From Xanthomonas sp. GPE 39 (GTDB lineage Bacteria; Pseudomonadota; Gammaproteobacteria; Xanthomonadales; Xanthomonadaceae), in the NCBI RefSeq assembly GCF_000963005.1, contig NZ_JZHZ01000007.1:1426567-1490566 (forward strand): 64,000 nt of DNA, written 5' to 3'. The position numbers were made by a program, and so were the translations under genes. Each line of letters opens with the position of its first letter. The first letter of the stretch is position 1. Under the pieces are notes generated by a model. It worked only from the letters and a program-made list of their open reading frames with translations, was not told the DNA's origin and searched no databases. Below, piece after piece: positions 38,359-46,204 of this stretch.

Positions 38359-38663
38359 GCAGCGTTCTCCACAGATTTCAAATTTTCAGAGGTGGCAGGA
38401 AGGCCCAGCGATTCGCTGACCCCTAATAGGCGTGCCGCGTCGCTGAAGGTCGCGGTGCAGGCCTCGAATTCAGTGCGTTTGCCTTCTTTGCGGCGTGCAT
38501 CCACGAACGCGCACAGAACCTGCACGGAAGCAGTGTGGATGCGGCGGACTTGGCTGGCATCCAGCCGCAACACCTCGTCCGACGTCAGGAACGTGGTGAG
38601 GCGTTGTTTCAGGTCTGCGCTGATCTCGATGCCCAGATCCTCGCCAAGTGGGACTGTGCTCAT
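38355..38663 (-). CDS. STAS-domain protein (anti-sigma-factor-antagonist-like)
   Basis: 102 residues, one STAS domain: ISADLKQRLTTFLTSDEVLRLDASQVRRIHTASVQVLCAF, with the phosphorylatable serine position of SpoIIAA-like proteins represented by T or S in IHTAS. It likely binds a kinase or partner protein in the chemosensory complex. In other bacteria such STAS genes precede cheY-cheA. The start at 38663 (MSTVPLGED) is preferred over the ATG one codon earlier, because GGAG lies 6 bases before it. First gene of the STAS-cheY-cheA unit. Confidence 0.88.
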   Translation of the reverse strand: MSTVPLGEDLGIEISADLKQRLTTFLTSDEVLRLDASQVRRIHTASVQVLCAFVDARRKEGKRTEFEACTATFSDAARLLGVSESLGLPATSENLKSVENAA

Positions 38664-38685
38664 CATTACTCCGCACGAATGGTTC

Positions 38686-38714
38686 TATCGAAGGTAACGG
38701 CCGTGGCTTGAAAA
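38686..38714 (-). promoter_or_regulatory. Possible sigma-28 type promoter before STAS-cheY-cheA
   Basis: On the minus strand, TCAAGCCA (4 of 8), 11 bases, TTCGATA (5 of 7 to GCCGATA). Spacing and position (about 16 bases from predicted start to ATG) fit, but the boxes are weaker than others in the window. Confidence 0.4.
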
Positions 38715-38772
38715 GCTTTAGGCGGCATATGGAAAGTGCGGTGTAGTCTGCAGTTTCTATTTATTTTTTCGC

Positions 38773-39984
38773 TCAATGCAACAGTTGTTCAGCGTCGAGC
38801 AAGATCATCGGGTGCTGCGTCAGTCGCGCGACGCCGCGGAAAAGATGGTTGGAAATACGGCAGATACGGGCATTGTCCGGTGGTTCGATCTCATGATCGG
38901 TCAAGCTGGCGACGTCCTCGACAGCCGATACGCGCAGGCCCAGAGTTTCGCCACTTTCTTCCAGCACCACGACCCGCGTCTGCATGTCCATTTCGATTGG
39001 TGCCGATCCCAGGTGCAGTCCCAGATCCAGGACCGGCACCACCTGGCCGCGCAGGTTCATGATGCCTAGCATCGATGGTGCCGTACCACGCAGTGCCAGT
39101 AGCGGCACCGGTAGTACGACTTCTTGCACTTTCAGTAGCTCCAGTGCGTAGGCCTGTTCGCCGCAGCGTAGACGTAGCCAACGCGTGCTACGTTCGGTCG
39201 CGCGCTCGGGGACGGTGGCCGAGCCCTGTGGCAGGGACGGTGCCATGAACGCTTGTAGGTTGGGCGTCAGCCGCGTTGCGCCGGCTTTTGCGCGTTCGGC
39301 TTCGGCGCGACGCTCCGGTGGCACCGCCATCGCTGGGCGCTTGACGGCGCGTGTGCTGGCGGCATCGTCCTCGGCGGCAAGATCGCGCGCAACAGTGGAA
39401 CGTTGTCGTTCCATCGCTGCCACTGCTTCTAGATCGGCCTGACGGTCGGCGTTGGGTGCCTGCTGCGACATGATGCCGGCCAGTGCGGGGTCTGAATCGG
39501 CTTCGGCCAGGACGGCGGCGGCGATTTGCTCCGGGGTTGGGCCGGTCGGCGCAGGCGTCGGTGCCTGCTGCGACATGATGCCGGCCAGTGCGGGGTCTGA
39601 ATCGGCTTCGGCCAGGACGGCGGCAGCGATTTGCTCTGGGGTTGGACCTGTCGGTGCTGGCGTTAGCGCCTGCTGCGACATGATGCCGGCCAGTGCGGGG
39701 TCTGAATCGGCTTCGGCCAGGACGGCGGCGGCGATTTGCTCCGGGGTTGGGCCGGTCGGTGCTGGCGTCGGCGCCTGCTGCGACATGATGCCGGCCAATG
39801 CGGGGTCTGAATCGGCTTCGGCCAGGACTGCGGCAGCGATTTGTTCGGGGGTCGGACCGGCTGGCATGGGCGTTGTCGTATTAGCAGTAGCCGCTGAGAG
39901 CGGTGATGTGACGTTCTGCGCTTCGCTGGTCGTGTCGTGCAACAGACCTTCCAGATAGTCGTCGATGATGTTTGGAGTACTCAT
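38773..39984 (-). CDS. parP: ParP-like array-positioning protein with C-terminal CheW domain and tandem repeats
   Basis: 403 residues. The N-terminal 20 residues (MSTPNIIDDYLEGLL) look like a short amphipathic interaction helix. Residues about 40-175 are four tandem 35-residue repeats (PTGPTPEQIAAAVLAEADSD then PALAGIMSQQ and APTPA). A charged Ala/Arg-rich linker follows, then a CheW-like domain (about 265-395, RWLRLRCGEQAYALELLKVQ, IMNLRGQVVPVLDL). In Vibrio and Pseudomonas, ParP links CheA arrays to the polar ParA-type ATPase ParC through its N-terminus. The gene order motC-motD-parA-this gene matches. Its ATG overlaps the parC stop (ATGA). A 14-residue N-terminal extension is open but rejected. 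Confidence 0.85.
   Translation of the reverse strand: MSTPNIIDDYLEGLLHDTTSEAQNVTSPLSAATANTTTPMPAGPTPEQIAAAVLAEADSDPALAGIMSQQAPTPAPTGPTPEQIAAAVLAEADSDPALAGIMSQQALTPAPTGPTPEQIAAAVLAEADSDPALAGIMSQQAPTPAPTGPTPEQIAAAVLAEADSDPALAGIMSQQAPNADRQADLEAVAAMERQRSTVARDLAAEDDAASTRAVKRPAMAVPPERRAEAERAKAGATRLTPNLQAFMAPSLPQGSATVPERATERSTRWLRLRCGEQAYALELLKVQEVVLPVPLLALRGTAPSMLGIMNLRGQVVPVLDLGLHLGSAPIEMDMQTRVVVLEESGETLGLRVSAVEDVASLTDHEIEPPDNARICRISNHLFRGVARLTQHPMILLDAEQLLH
39461..39880. repeat. Four tandem 105-bp coding repeats in parP
   Basis: The sequence TGCTGCGACATGATGCCGGC recurs at 39461, 39566, 39671 and 39776, exactly 105 bases apart (35 codons). Copies differ at only a few bases, so the array is young or homogenised. 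Confidence 0.95.
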
Positions 39985-40763
39985 GCGGCTTGTTCCATCA
40001 GCGTCGCGTCGTTGAGCAGCAGCCATTCCAGCGCGCGCCGATAAGCGGCCAGGCCGCGACCGGGATAGTCGCCGCCACCGCTCGCGATGGTCAGTGCCTT
40101 GACGTTACAGATCTTGGTGTCTACCGGAATCGCGTCTTCCCACACCCGTTCGCCATAGCTGTCTTGCATCTGTCGCAGGGTTTCGTTGCCGGCGCGGGTG
40201 CGCTTGTCGAACAGCGTCGGCAGGATCGATGCGGGTAGGGGGCGGCGACGCGAACGCTCGACCATGTCCACGGTGCGGACCATGCTGGCCAAGCCGTGCA
40301 GTGCGAGCGGCTCGGCTTGCGTGGGAATGATCACGCGATCGGCAGCGGCCAGTGCGTTGATCATCAATAGGCCCAGGGTCGGAGGGCAGTCGAGCAAAAT
40401 GTAATCGTGCTGTCCGGCATGTCGGGCCATGGCCTGCTGTAACGCCAGACCTAATCCCGGCTGGTTGGCGCTGCGTCGCTCCAGCGTGGCCAGCGCGGTC
40501 TGCCCGCAGACGAAGCTCAGGCGTTCGATCGCGGTGGTGTGGGCAAGCGTGGAGAGTTCACTGGATGGGGTGGAAAACAGATCCACCACGCCAGCCGGTT
40601 GCGGTTCCTGGGGCACATCGAACGCTCTGGTCAGCGATGCGTGCGGATCGAGATCGAGCATCAACACGCGATGGCCGAGCATGGACAGGCCACGGCCCAG
40701 TGCCAGCGTGCTTGTCGTTTTACCCACGCCACCTTTTTGGTTGGCAATCGCCCAGATACGCAT
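39981..40763 (-). CDS. parC: ParA/Soj-type ATPase ParC of the flagellar-chemotaxis cluster
   Basis: 260 residues of the ParA/MinD fold: deviant Walker A KGGVGKTTSTLAL with the signature lysine, Walker A' LMLDLDPHASLT and Walker B ILLDCPPTLG. In related gamma-proteobacteria it places chemotaxis arrays at the flagellated pole and helps their segregation. Chromosome or plasmid partition is unlikely because there is no ParB gene and the neighbours are motC-motD upstream (4-base gap) and parP downstream (overlap). Confidence 0.92.
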   Translation of the reverse strand: MRIWAIANQKGGVGKTTSTLALGRGLSMLGHRVLMLDLDPHASLTRAFDVPQEPQPAGVVDLFSTPSSELSTLAHTTAIERLSFVCGQTALATLERRSANQPGLGLALQQAMARHAGQHDYILLDCPPTLGLLMINALAAADRVIIPTQAEPLALHGLASMVRTVDMVERSRRRPLPASILPTLFDKRTRAGNETLRQMQDSYGERVWEDAIPVDTKICNVKALTIASGGGDYPGRGLAAYRRALEWLLLNDATLMEQAA

Positions 40764-40767
40764 CAGT

Positions 40768-41706
40768 TCACTCCTTCAATGTCAGCAGGGACTGCCCGGG
40801 GGCTGTCGGCGCTGCCGTGGCGGGGGTTGTCGAGGTGGTCGGCGCTGCACCGGCGCTGAAACGCTCTAGTGTCGATGGCGCGTTATTCGTGCTATCACCG
40901 GAATCGGCCAAAATGACCAGCACCACGCGTCGGTTGGCGTTGCGTCCGCTTGCGGTATCGTTGCTGGTATGCGGGCGGAATTGGCCATAGCCGATCATCG
41001 ATAGTCGAGAGGGTTGCAGGCCCTGGTCGGCGAGCAGATGCACCACACTGGCCGCGCGCGCCGCCGAGAGTTCCCAGTTGGATGGGAACTGTGCGGTGGC
41101 GATCGGTGTGTTGTCGGTATAGCCCTCCACGCGCACGCCGTTAGGGACGCTCGCCAATACCTGCGCTAGCTGTGCCAAGGTCGCATGTGCGCTCTGATCC
41201 AACGTTGCAGAGCCGGAGCCGAACAGGATGTCGCTGTTGATCTCCACTTCGATCCACAGCCCGGAGCGGTGTACGTTGATCAGTTTTTTCTGGATCAGTG
41301 GTGACAGTGCGGCGTCAAGGCGCTCGGCAATGCGGTCGAGCTGTTGTTGCGCGCGTCGCAGTTGCTGTTCGTCACGTAGCGCATCGGCTGGGCGTGGCAG
41401 CGACGTTGCTAGCAGCCGGTTCGGATCGGCAATGGACAGCGCCGGGCTGGATCGGATGGGTGTCGGTCGCGTGTTGCCCTGGCCTTGCATCGGCTGCTCG
41501 CCCACCTGCACCGGATGCATGGTCTGCTCGGTGCCACCGAAGGCTGCGTTCATCGCGCTTGCCATGACCCGATATTTGGCCGCGTTGACCGTGGACAACG
41601 CGTACATCACCACGAAGAAAGCGAGCAGCAACGTCATCAGGTCGGCGTATGGGATGGCCCATGCCTCGTGATTGGTGTGCTCGTCGTGGGAATGTTTGCG
41701 GGCCAT
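40768..41706 (-). CDS. motD: Flagellar stator protein MotD (MotB family)
   Basis: 312 residues from MARKHSHDEH. One TM helix (about 24-44) carries the proton-binding aspartate in the motif IPYADLMTLLLAFFVVMYA. A plug/linker follows, then an OmpA-like peptidoglycan-binding domain (about 175-290, NSDILFGSGSATLD, VEGYTDNTPIATAQFPSNWE, LSAARAASVV). It forms the anchored half of a torque-generating unit with MotC. The start at 41706, 8 bases after the motC stop, is chosen; the open frame runs 22 codons further into motC without homology. The Ser/Thr/Ala/Pro-rich C-terminal tail is unusual but unstructured. Confidence 0.95.
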   Translation of the reverse strand: MARKHSHDEHTNHEAWAIPYADLMTLLLAFFVVMYALSTVNAAKYRVMASAMNAAFGGTEQTMHPVQVGEQPMQGQGNTRPTPIRSSPALSIADPNRLLATSLPRPADALRDEQQLRRAQQQLDRIAERLDAALSPLIQKKLINVHRSGLWIEVEINSDILFGSGSATLDQSAHATLAQLAQVLASVPNGVRVEGYTDNTPIATAQFPSNWELSAARAASVVHLLADQGLQPSRLSMIGYGQFRPHTSNDTASGRNANRRVVLVILADSGDSTNNAPSTLERFSAGAAPTTSTTPATAAPTAPGQSLLTLKE

Positions 41707-41713
41707 GTCGGAC

Positions 41714-42454
41714 TCAATGCAGGAATCCGGCCAGTTTCGATTCGATGTTGCGCGGATTCTCGCCCTTGGCAATGGCGATCAATCCTTCGATGAGCATTTC
41801 CTGCTCGCCGCTGCTGTGCTTGATCACGCTCTTGAGTTTGCTGGCCATCGGCAGGAACAGCAGGTTGGCCGAAGCAATACCGTAGATGGTGGCGGTGAAG
41901 GCAGCGGCGATACCCAGGCCGAGCTTGCTCGGGTCAGCGAGATTTTTCATGACAGCGATCAGCCCCAGCACGGCGCCGATGATGCCCAGAGTCGGAGCGT
42001 AGATGCCCATGCCCTCGAACACCTTGGCGGCGGCTAGATCGCGGTGGGCCTGACCTTCCAGGTCGATCTCCAGCATGTGTCGGATGGCGTCGGGTTCGAC
42101 GCCGTCCACCAGCATCTGTAGTCCCTTGCGGACGAATGGATCCTGTTGCTGCGGCAGTTCCTGCTCCAGGCCGAGCAAGCCCTGGCGTCGTGCAATATTG
42201 CTCCACTCCACGATCTGTTGCAGTACCGCCTGACGGTCGCTCGGTGGCGGCAGCAGGATCCACTTCGCAATTTTGAACGCGCGCTGGAACACCGCCGGTG
42301 GTGTTTGCACAAGAATTGCCGCAAAGGTCCCCACGATCACGATGACGAACGCAGCCGGCGACCACAACGCCGAAATCCCGGCGCCTTTGAGGATGCTGCC
42401 GCCGATCAGCGAAATGATCGCCAGCAGCAGGCCGATGAGACTGAGTTTGTCCAT
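41714..42454 (-). CDS. motC: Flagellar stator protein MotC (MotA family)
   Basis: 246 residues with four TM helices (about 4-22, 32-50, 148-168, 180-200) and the cytoplasmic loop between TM2 and TM3. Conserved PTLGIIGAVLGLI and AAFTATIYGIASANL segments carry the prolines and threonines that line the ion channel. It pairs with MotD in a second-type stator, as in Pseudomonas MotCD. There is no Shine-Dalgarno: the eight bases before the ATG are CCTCCTGC, directly preceded by a GCCGATA -10 box. The mRNA is therefore predicted to be leaderless or nearly so. Confidence 0.96.
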   Translation of the reverse strand: MDKLSLIGLLLAIISLIGGSILKGAGISALWSPAAFVIVIVGTFAAILVQTPPAVFQRAFKIAKWILLPPPSDRQAVLQQIVEWSNIARRQGLLGLEQELPQQQDPFVRKGLQMLVDGVEPDAIRHMLEIDLEGQAHRDLAAAKVFEGMGIYAPTLGIIGAVLGLIAVMKNLADPSKLGLGIAAAFTATIYGIASANLLFLPMASKLKSVIKHSSGEQEMLIEGLIAIAKGENPRNIESKLAGFLH

Positions 42455-42462
42455 GCAGGAGG

Positions 42463-42488
42463 TATCGGCAAGGGAGCGGGGGACTTAA
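42463..42488 (-). promoter_or_regulatory. Sigma-28 (FliA) type promoter immediately before motC
   Basis: On the minus strand, TTAAGTCC (5 of 8, core TAAG), 11 bases, GCCGATA (perfect). Only 8 bases separate the -10 from the motC ATG. Confidence 0.7.
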
Positions 42489-42676
42489 TGGGCAGCCGGG
42501 ATTGGAGACGTGCGCGAAACGAAATGTGACAGCACACAAATACAAGTATTCGAGGTAAAAAGTGCAAATATCCTTGGCAGGACGTTGCGATGGCTTCTTC
42601 AACGTGTTGCGGTTTGTTTCATCAACGCGTTTGACAATGGTTTGGATAAGGGCGGCACTGTTGCCGTCCCGAACCC

Positions 42677-44431
42677 TTAGCTTTTCAGGCCATCCACATC
42701 CAGGATCAATGCCAGGCGGCCATCGCCGATCAGGGTGGCACCGGCATACCCTTGCAGGCCGCGCAGGGCGCGCGGTAGCGGTTTGATGACCACCTCCTCG
42801 CGACCGCGAACCTGGTCCACCACCAGACCCATACGCGATTCACCAGCTTGCAGCACCACGATGGTCAGTAGTGGCAGTTGTGGGGCATCGACGTTGAGCC
42901 ACTGGCGCAGATCCACCAACGGCAGCGTATGCGATTGCCGGTCGAGTACGGCGCGGCCGTCGAACCAGCCCAGCGAGCGGCGTGGCGCATGCAGTACTTC
43001 GACCACGCGCGCCAAGGGCAGTGCATAGACACTATCGCCGGCCTGCACCAGCAGGGTTGGCAAGATCGCCAGGGTCAGTGGCACGCGGATCAGGAAGCGG
43101 CTGCCGCGGCCCAACTCGGATTGGATCTGGATTTGTCCGCTGAGTTCGCGGATGCGCGACTGCACCACATCCATGCCGACACCACGGCCGGAAATGTCGG
43201 TGACCTCGGATTTGGTCGAGAAGCCAGGCAGGAACACCAGATGCAGGCACTCCTCGGTACTCAGTCGTGCAGCGGCTTCCGGATCGATCAAGCCCTTTTC
43301 GCGCGCCTTGGTACGCAACCGCTCCGGATCGATGCCGGCACCGTCGTCTTGCACCTCGATGGTGACGTAGTCGCCTTCTTGTTGTGCAGACAGGCGCACA
43401 TGGCCGCCACGCGGCTTGCCGGTGGCTTCGCGTAGCGCGGGCGCCTCGATGCCATGGTCGATCGCGTTGCGCACCAAATGGACCAGCGGATCGGCCAATG
43501 CCTCGACCAGATTACGGTCCAGTTCGGTGTCGGCACCGATCAGTTCCAATTCCACTTCTTTCTGCAAAGAACGGGCAACGTCGCGCGCGACCTTCGGAAA
43601 GCGCGAGAACACCTTGCCCACCGGTTGCATGCGTGTGCGCATGACTGCCGATTGCAGCCGCGCGGTGGCGATATCCAACGTGCTCACTGCACGATCCAGC
43701 TCTTCGTCGCGCAAGCGCGCACGCAGTGTCTTGAGTCGATTGCGCGATAACACCAGCTCGCCGATCATGTTGACGATGGCGTCAAGGCGTTTGGTGTCCA
43801 CGCGCACGGTTTGTTCGGGTTCGCTCGCCTTTGCCGCAACGCCCGGCTTGGCTGCCGCTGCTGGCGCGTTGGACTTGGGAGTTGGTGCTGGCGCAAGTTG
43901 TGGCTTGGCCGCAGGCGCGGCACCGCCGTGTAGATTGTCGAGTAGGGCTTCGAATTCGTCGTCGCTGATCAGGTCCGAATCGGCACCATTTCCTCCAACC
44001 GGCATACTGCTCTTGCTGGCTGTTGCAGCGGGGGGGGGCGTTGCGGCTCCCTCGTCACCTGCGGCGAATTGCGCGATCAATTGTGCCGGGGCGCGTGGTG
44101 GCTCGTTGCCGCTACCGAACGCATCGAGCATCGATTGCAGGTAGTCCAGCGATTGTTGTGCGGCGTCGAAGTGACGCGCTTCCAGTGTGGCCTGGCCAGC
44201 GCGGGCCATGCCCAGGGTCTCTTCGGCGGCATGGCACAACTCGACCATGGCGTTGATCGACAAGAAACCGGCGCCGCCCTTGAGGGTGTGGAAGCCTCGG
44301 AATACGGCGTTGAGCTGGCTGCTGTCATCAGGCGCCTGTTCCAGCGACACCAACTGTTCGCCTAGGCGGTCCAGGATTTCCTGGGCCTCGATGATGAAGT
44401 CGGCAGCGATGTCGTCTGATACGGCGCTCAT
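42677..44431 (-). CDS. cheA: Chemotaxis histidine kinase CheA (flagellar cluster copy)
   Basis: 584 residues from MSAVSDDIAADF. P1/Hpt with H48 (FRGFHTLKGGAGF). A Pro/Ala-rich linker follows with a short acidic element (DLISDDEFEALLDNLHG) that may bind CheY or CheB in place of a full P2. P3, P4 (VRNAIDHGIEAP, DDGAGIDPERL, GRGVGMDVV) and P5 follow (DSVYALPLARVVEVL). It starts 4 bases after the cheZ stop; the frame is open for 52 more codons upstream inside cheZ, which are not used. Last gene of the flhF-flhG-fliA-cheY-cheZ-cheA unit. Shorter than the other CheA (666 residues), mainly in the P2 region. Confidence 0.96.
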   Translation of the reverse strand: MSAVSDDIAADFIIEAQEILDRLGEQLVSLEQAPDDSSQLNAVFRGFHTLKGGAGFLSINAMVELCHAAEETLGMARAGQATLEARHFDAAQQSLDYLQSMLDAFGSGNEPPRAPAQLIAQFAAGDEGAATPPPAATASKSSMPVGGNGADSDLISDDEFEALLDNLHGGAAPAAKPQLAPAPTPKSNAPAAAAKPGVAAKASEPEQTVRVDTKRLDAIVNMIGELVLSRNRLKTLRARLRDEELDRAVSTLDIATARLQSAVMRTRMQPVGKVFSRFPKVARDVARSLQKEVELELIGADTELDRNLVEALADPLVHLVRNAIDHGIEAPALREATGKPRGGHVRLSAQQEGDYVTIEVQDDGAGIDPERLRTKAREKGLIDPEAAARLSTEECLHLVFLPGFSTKSEVTDISGRGVGMDVVQSRIRELSGQIQIQSELGRGSRFLIRVPLTLAILPTLLVQAGDSVYALPLARVVEVLHAPRRSLGWFDGRAVLDRQSHTLPLVDLRQWLNVDAPQLPLLTIVVLQAGESRMGLVVDQVRGREEVVIKPLPRALRGLQGYAGATLIGDGRLALILDVDGLKS

Positions 44432-44435
44432 ACGA

Positions 44436-45044
44436 TTACAACCCCAATCCGGACAACAGGTCGTCGGCGTCGTTTTGCGACACGCCGTGGCGATCCAAGC
44501 CGGGCAATGCCGGGCCAGCCAGGCTGCCATCGGCCTTTTTTTCTTCCTTTGGCGGTAATCCCAGCGCGCCGAACCCTTCGTGCACACGGCGCACGATTCC
44601 GGCGACGCGGCGGATGATCTGCCCGGTCAGGTCCTGGAAGCTCTGCGCCAGGGCCATTTCGGTGAGGTTGTGGCGGATCTTGTCCAGGATCTCGCTCTGG
44701 TCGTCGCTCAAGCCGCCGGCACGCAATTGATCGGCAAGTGCACGGCATTGCTCTGCTAGATCCAAGGTGCGGTGACTGGCCTGTTCGGTCATTGCCACCA
44801 CATGGTCCAGTCGGGAACAGGCGTCATCCAGTTCGCCGGCGTCGCTGGGCACCACTGGCAGTTCGCCCAGTGCTTGGCCCAGATCGCGTGCAAGTCGGCT
44901 CAGGCCCTGCATCATGGGGCGTGTGCGCCAAGCAGCGAGGGTGTCGATCTCTCTGCGCCAGCCGGCTTCGTCACCGCTCTCCAGGGCATCCAGCGCACCT
45001 TGGAGGCGTTCGATCAGGGCAGTGCGTTCAGCTGTCACTTCCAT
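44436..45044 (-). CDS. cheZ: CheY-P phosphatase CheZ
   Basis: 202 residues from [10 protein letters not shown], mostly helix. The catalytic helix region is ALAQSFQDLTGQIIRRVAGI, with the glutamine (in DLTGQ) that activates water for CheY-P hydrolysis. The C-terminal tail, DADDLLSGLGL, is the typical amphipathic CheY-binding peptide. It ends the tumble/turn signal from CheY. The start codon overlaps the cheY stop (TGATG). The 32 upstream codons of the open frame lie within cheY and are rejected. Confidence 0.95.
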   Translation of the reverse strand: MEVTAERTALIERLQGALDALESGDEAGWRREIDTLAAWRTRPMMQGLSRLARDLGQALGELPVVPSDAGELDDACSRLDHVVAMTEQASHRTLDLAEQCRALADQLRAGGLSDDQSEILDKIRHNLTEMALAQSFQDLTGQIIRRVAGIVRRVHEGFGALGLPPKEEKKADGSLAGPALPGLDRHGVSQNDADDLLSGLGL

Positions 45045-45439
45045 CAGGCCGTTGCTCCAAGGCGTTCGAAGATCTTGCCCAGTTTTTCTTGCAGTGTTTG
45101 CGCGGTGAACGGTTTGATGATGTAGCCGTTCACGCCGCACTGCGCGGCTTCGATGATTTGCTCGCGCTTGGCCTCGGCTGTGACCATCAGTACCGGTAAA
45201 TGCTTGAGCTTGTCGTCGCCGCGGATGTTGCGCAGCAAATCGATGCCGGTCATGCCGGGCATGTTCCAGTCGGTGACCACGAACTCGAACGGGGCCGAGC
45301 GCAATGCGGCCAGCGCGCTGTTGCCGTCTTCGGCTTCAGCGGTGTTGGTGAAGCCAAGATCGCCGAGCAGGTTCTTGACGATGCGTCGCATCGTCGAAAA
45401 ATCGTCCACGATCAAAATCCTCATATTTTTATTCACCAC
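45044..45439 (-). CDS. cheY: Chemotaxis response regulator CheY (motor-binding)
   Basis: 131 residues. Receiver with DD in [11 protein letters not shown], phospho-acceptor D57 (VVTDWNMPG), T87-type residue ([10 protein letters not shown]) and the conserved lysine in [11 protein letters not shown]. The STMRRIV helix and Tyr in the NGYIIKPF stretch match motor-switch-binding CheY proteins. It lies 15 bases after fliA and overlaps cheZ, so it is co-transcribed from upstream. Confidence 0.97.
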   Translation of the reverse strand: MVNKNMRILIVDDFSTMRRIVKNLLGDLGFTNTAEAEDGNSALAALRSAPFEFVVTDWNMPGMTGIDLLRNIRGDDKLKHLPVLMVTAEAKREQIIEAAQCGVNGYIIKPFTAQTLQEKLGKIFERLGATA

Positions 45440-45454
45440 TAACTCCCTAGGTTC

Positions 45455-46204
45455 TTATTCTTCGTCTTCCAGGCCTGCGTCGGCGGCTTCGAATGCCTTC
45501 AGGCGTCCGCGCAACCGTACCGTGGCCTGACCGTGGATCTGGCACACGCGCGACTCGCTGACTCCGAGGACCGCGCCGATTTCCTTAAGATTCAATTCCT
45601 GCTCGTAGTACAGGGACAGCACTAATTGTTCGCGTTCGGGCAATTGCCCGATCGCTTTGCCAAGTTCGCGGCCGAATTCGCTGCGTTCGAGCATCTGCTG
45701 CGGATTGGGGCCGCCCTTGGCGATGGTGTCCAGTTCGCCATGATCCTCGATACGCGATTCCAGGCTCAGTACTTGTCCGCGTGCGGCATCTTCCATCAAC
45801 CGCATGTATTCGGGCAGCGGCATTTCCATCGCTGCGGCCACTTCATTGGCGGCAGCGGCGCGACCGGTATTTTGTTCAATCTTGCGGATCGCCGAGGCGG
45901 CGTCACGCGCGCGTCGGTGCACCGAGCGGGGCACCCAATCGCCACGGCGGATCTCGTCGATCATCGAGCCGCGGATACGGATCGAGGCGTAGGTCTCGAA
46001 TGAGGCGCCCTGGTCGGCATCGTAGCTGCGCGAAGCCTCGATCAGGCCGATCATCCCGGCCTGGATCAGGTCGTCGATCTCGACGCTGGCCGGCAGCCTG
46101 GCTGCCAGGTGATGGGCGATGCGTCGCACCAGGTCCGAGTGTTGCGCGATGTAGTCATTGGAACTATTGCGCTGCACGGCGCGATAGTGGGCGGCGGCGT
46201 TCAT
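45455..46204 (-). CDS. fliA: Flagellar sigma factor FliA (sigma-28)
   Basis: 249 residues from MNAAAHYRAV. Region 2 (YIAQHSDLVRRIAHHLAARL, IDDLIQAGMIGLIEASRSYD, FETYASIRIRGSMIDEIRRGDW), region 3, and the region 4 helix-turn-helix (ELNLKEIGAVLGVSESRVCQ) are all intact. It directs RNA polymerase to late flagellar genes, here motC, cheW, cheR and others that carry GCCGATA boxes. Its ATG overlaps the flhG stop (ATGA); the 65 upstream codons of the open frame overlap flhG and are not used. The anti-sigma factor FlgM gene is not in the window. Confidence 0.97.
   Translation of the reverse strand: MNAAAHYRAVQRNSSNDYIAQHSDLVRRIAHHLAARLPASVEIDDLIQAGMIGLIEASRSYDADQGASFETYASIRIRGSMIDEIRRGDWVPRSVHRRARDAASAIRKIEQNTGRAAAANEVAAAMEMPLPEYMRLMEDAARGQVLSLESRIEDHGELDTIAKGGPNPQQMLERSEFGRELGKAIGQLPEREQLVLSLYYEQELNLKEIGAVLGVSESRVCQIHGQATVRLRGRLKAFEAADAGLEDEE

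Noticed and set aside
39461-39880. Possible CRISPR-like or satellite array
   Set aside because: Contiguous 105-bp units without unique spacers, entirely coding for parP.
39452-39958. Repeat-containing plus-strand frame (168 codons) opposite parP
   Set aside because: Repeats come from the parP coding array; the minus strand fits CheW/ParP sequence and operon direction.
39981-40763. Chromosome or plasmid partition ParA
   Set aside because: No parB or parS-like site nearby; stator and CheW-domain neighbours indicate the array-positioning ParC.
44432-44587. 52-codon N-terminal extension of the flagellar cheA
   Set aside because: Overlaps cheZ and has no CheA-like sequence; the start right after the cheZ stop gives a normal P1 domain.
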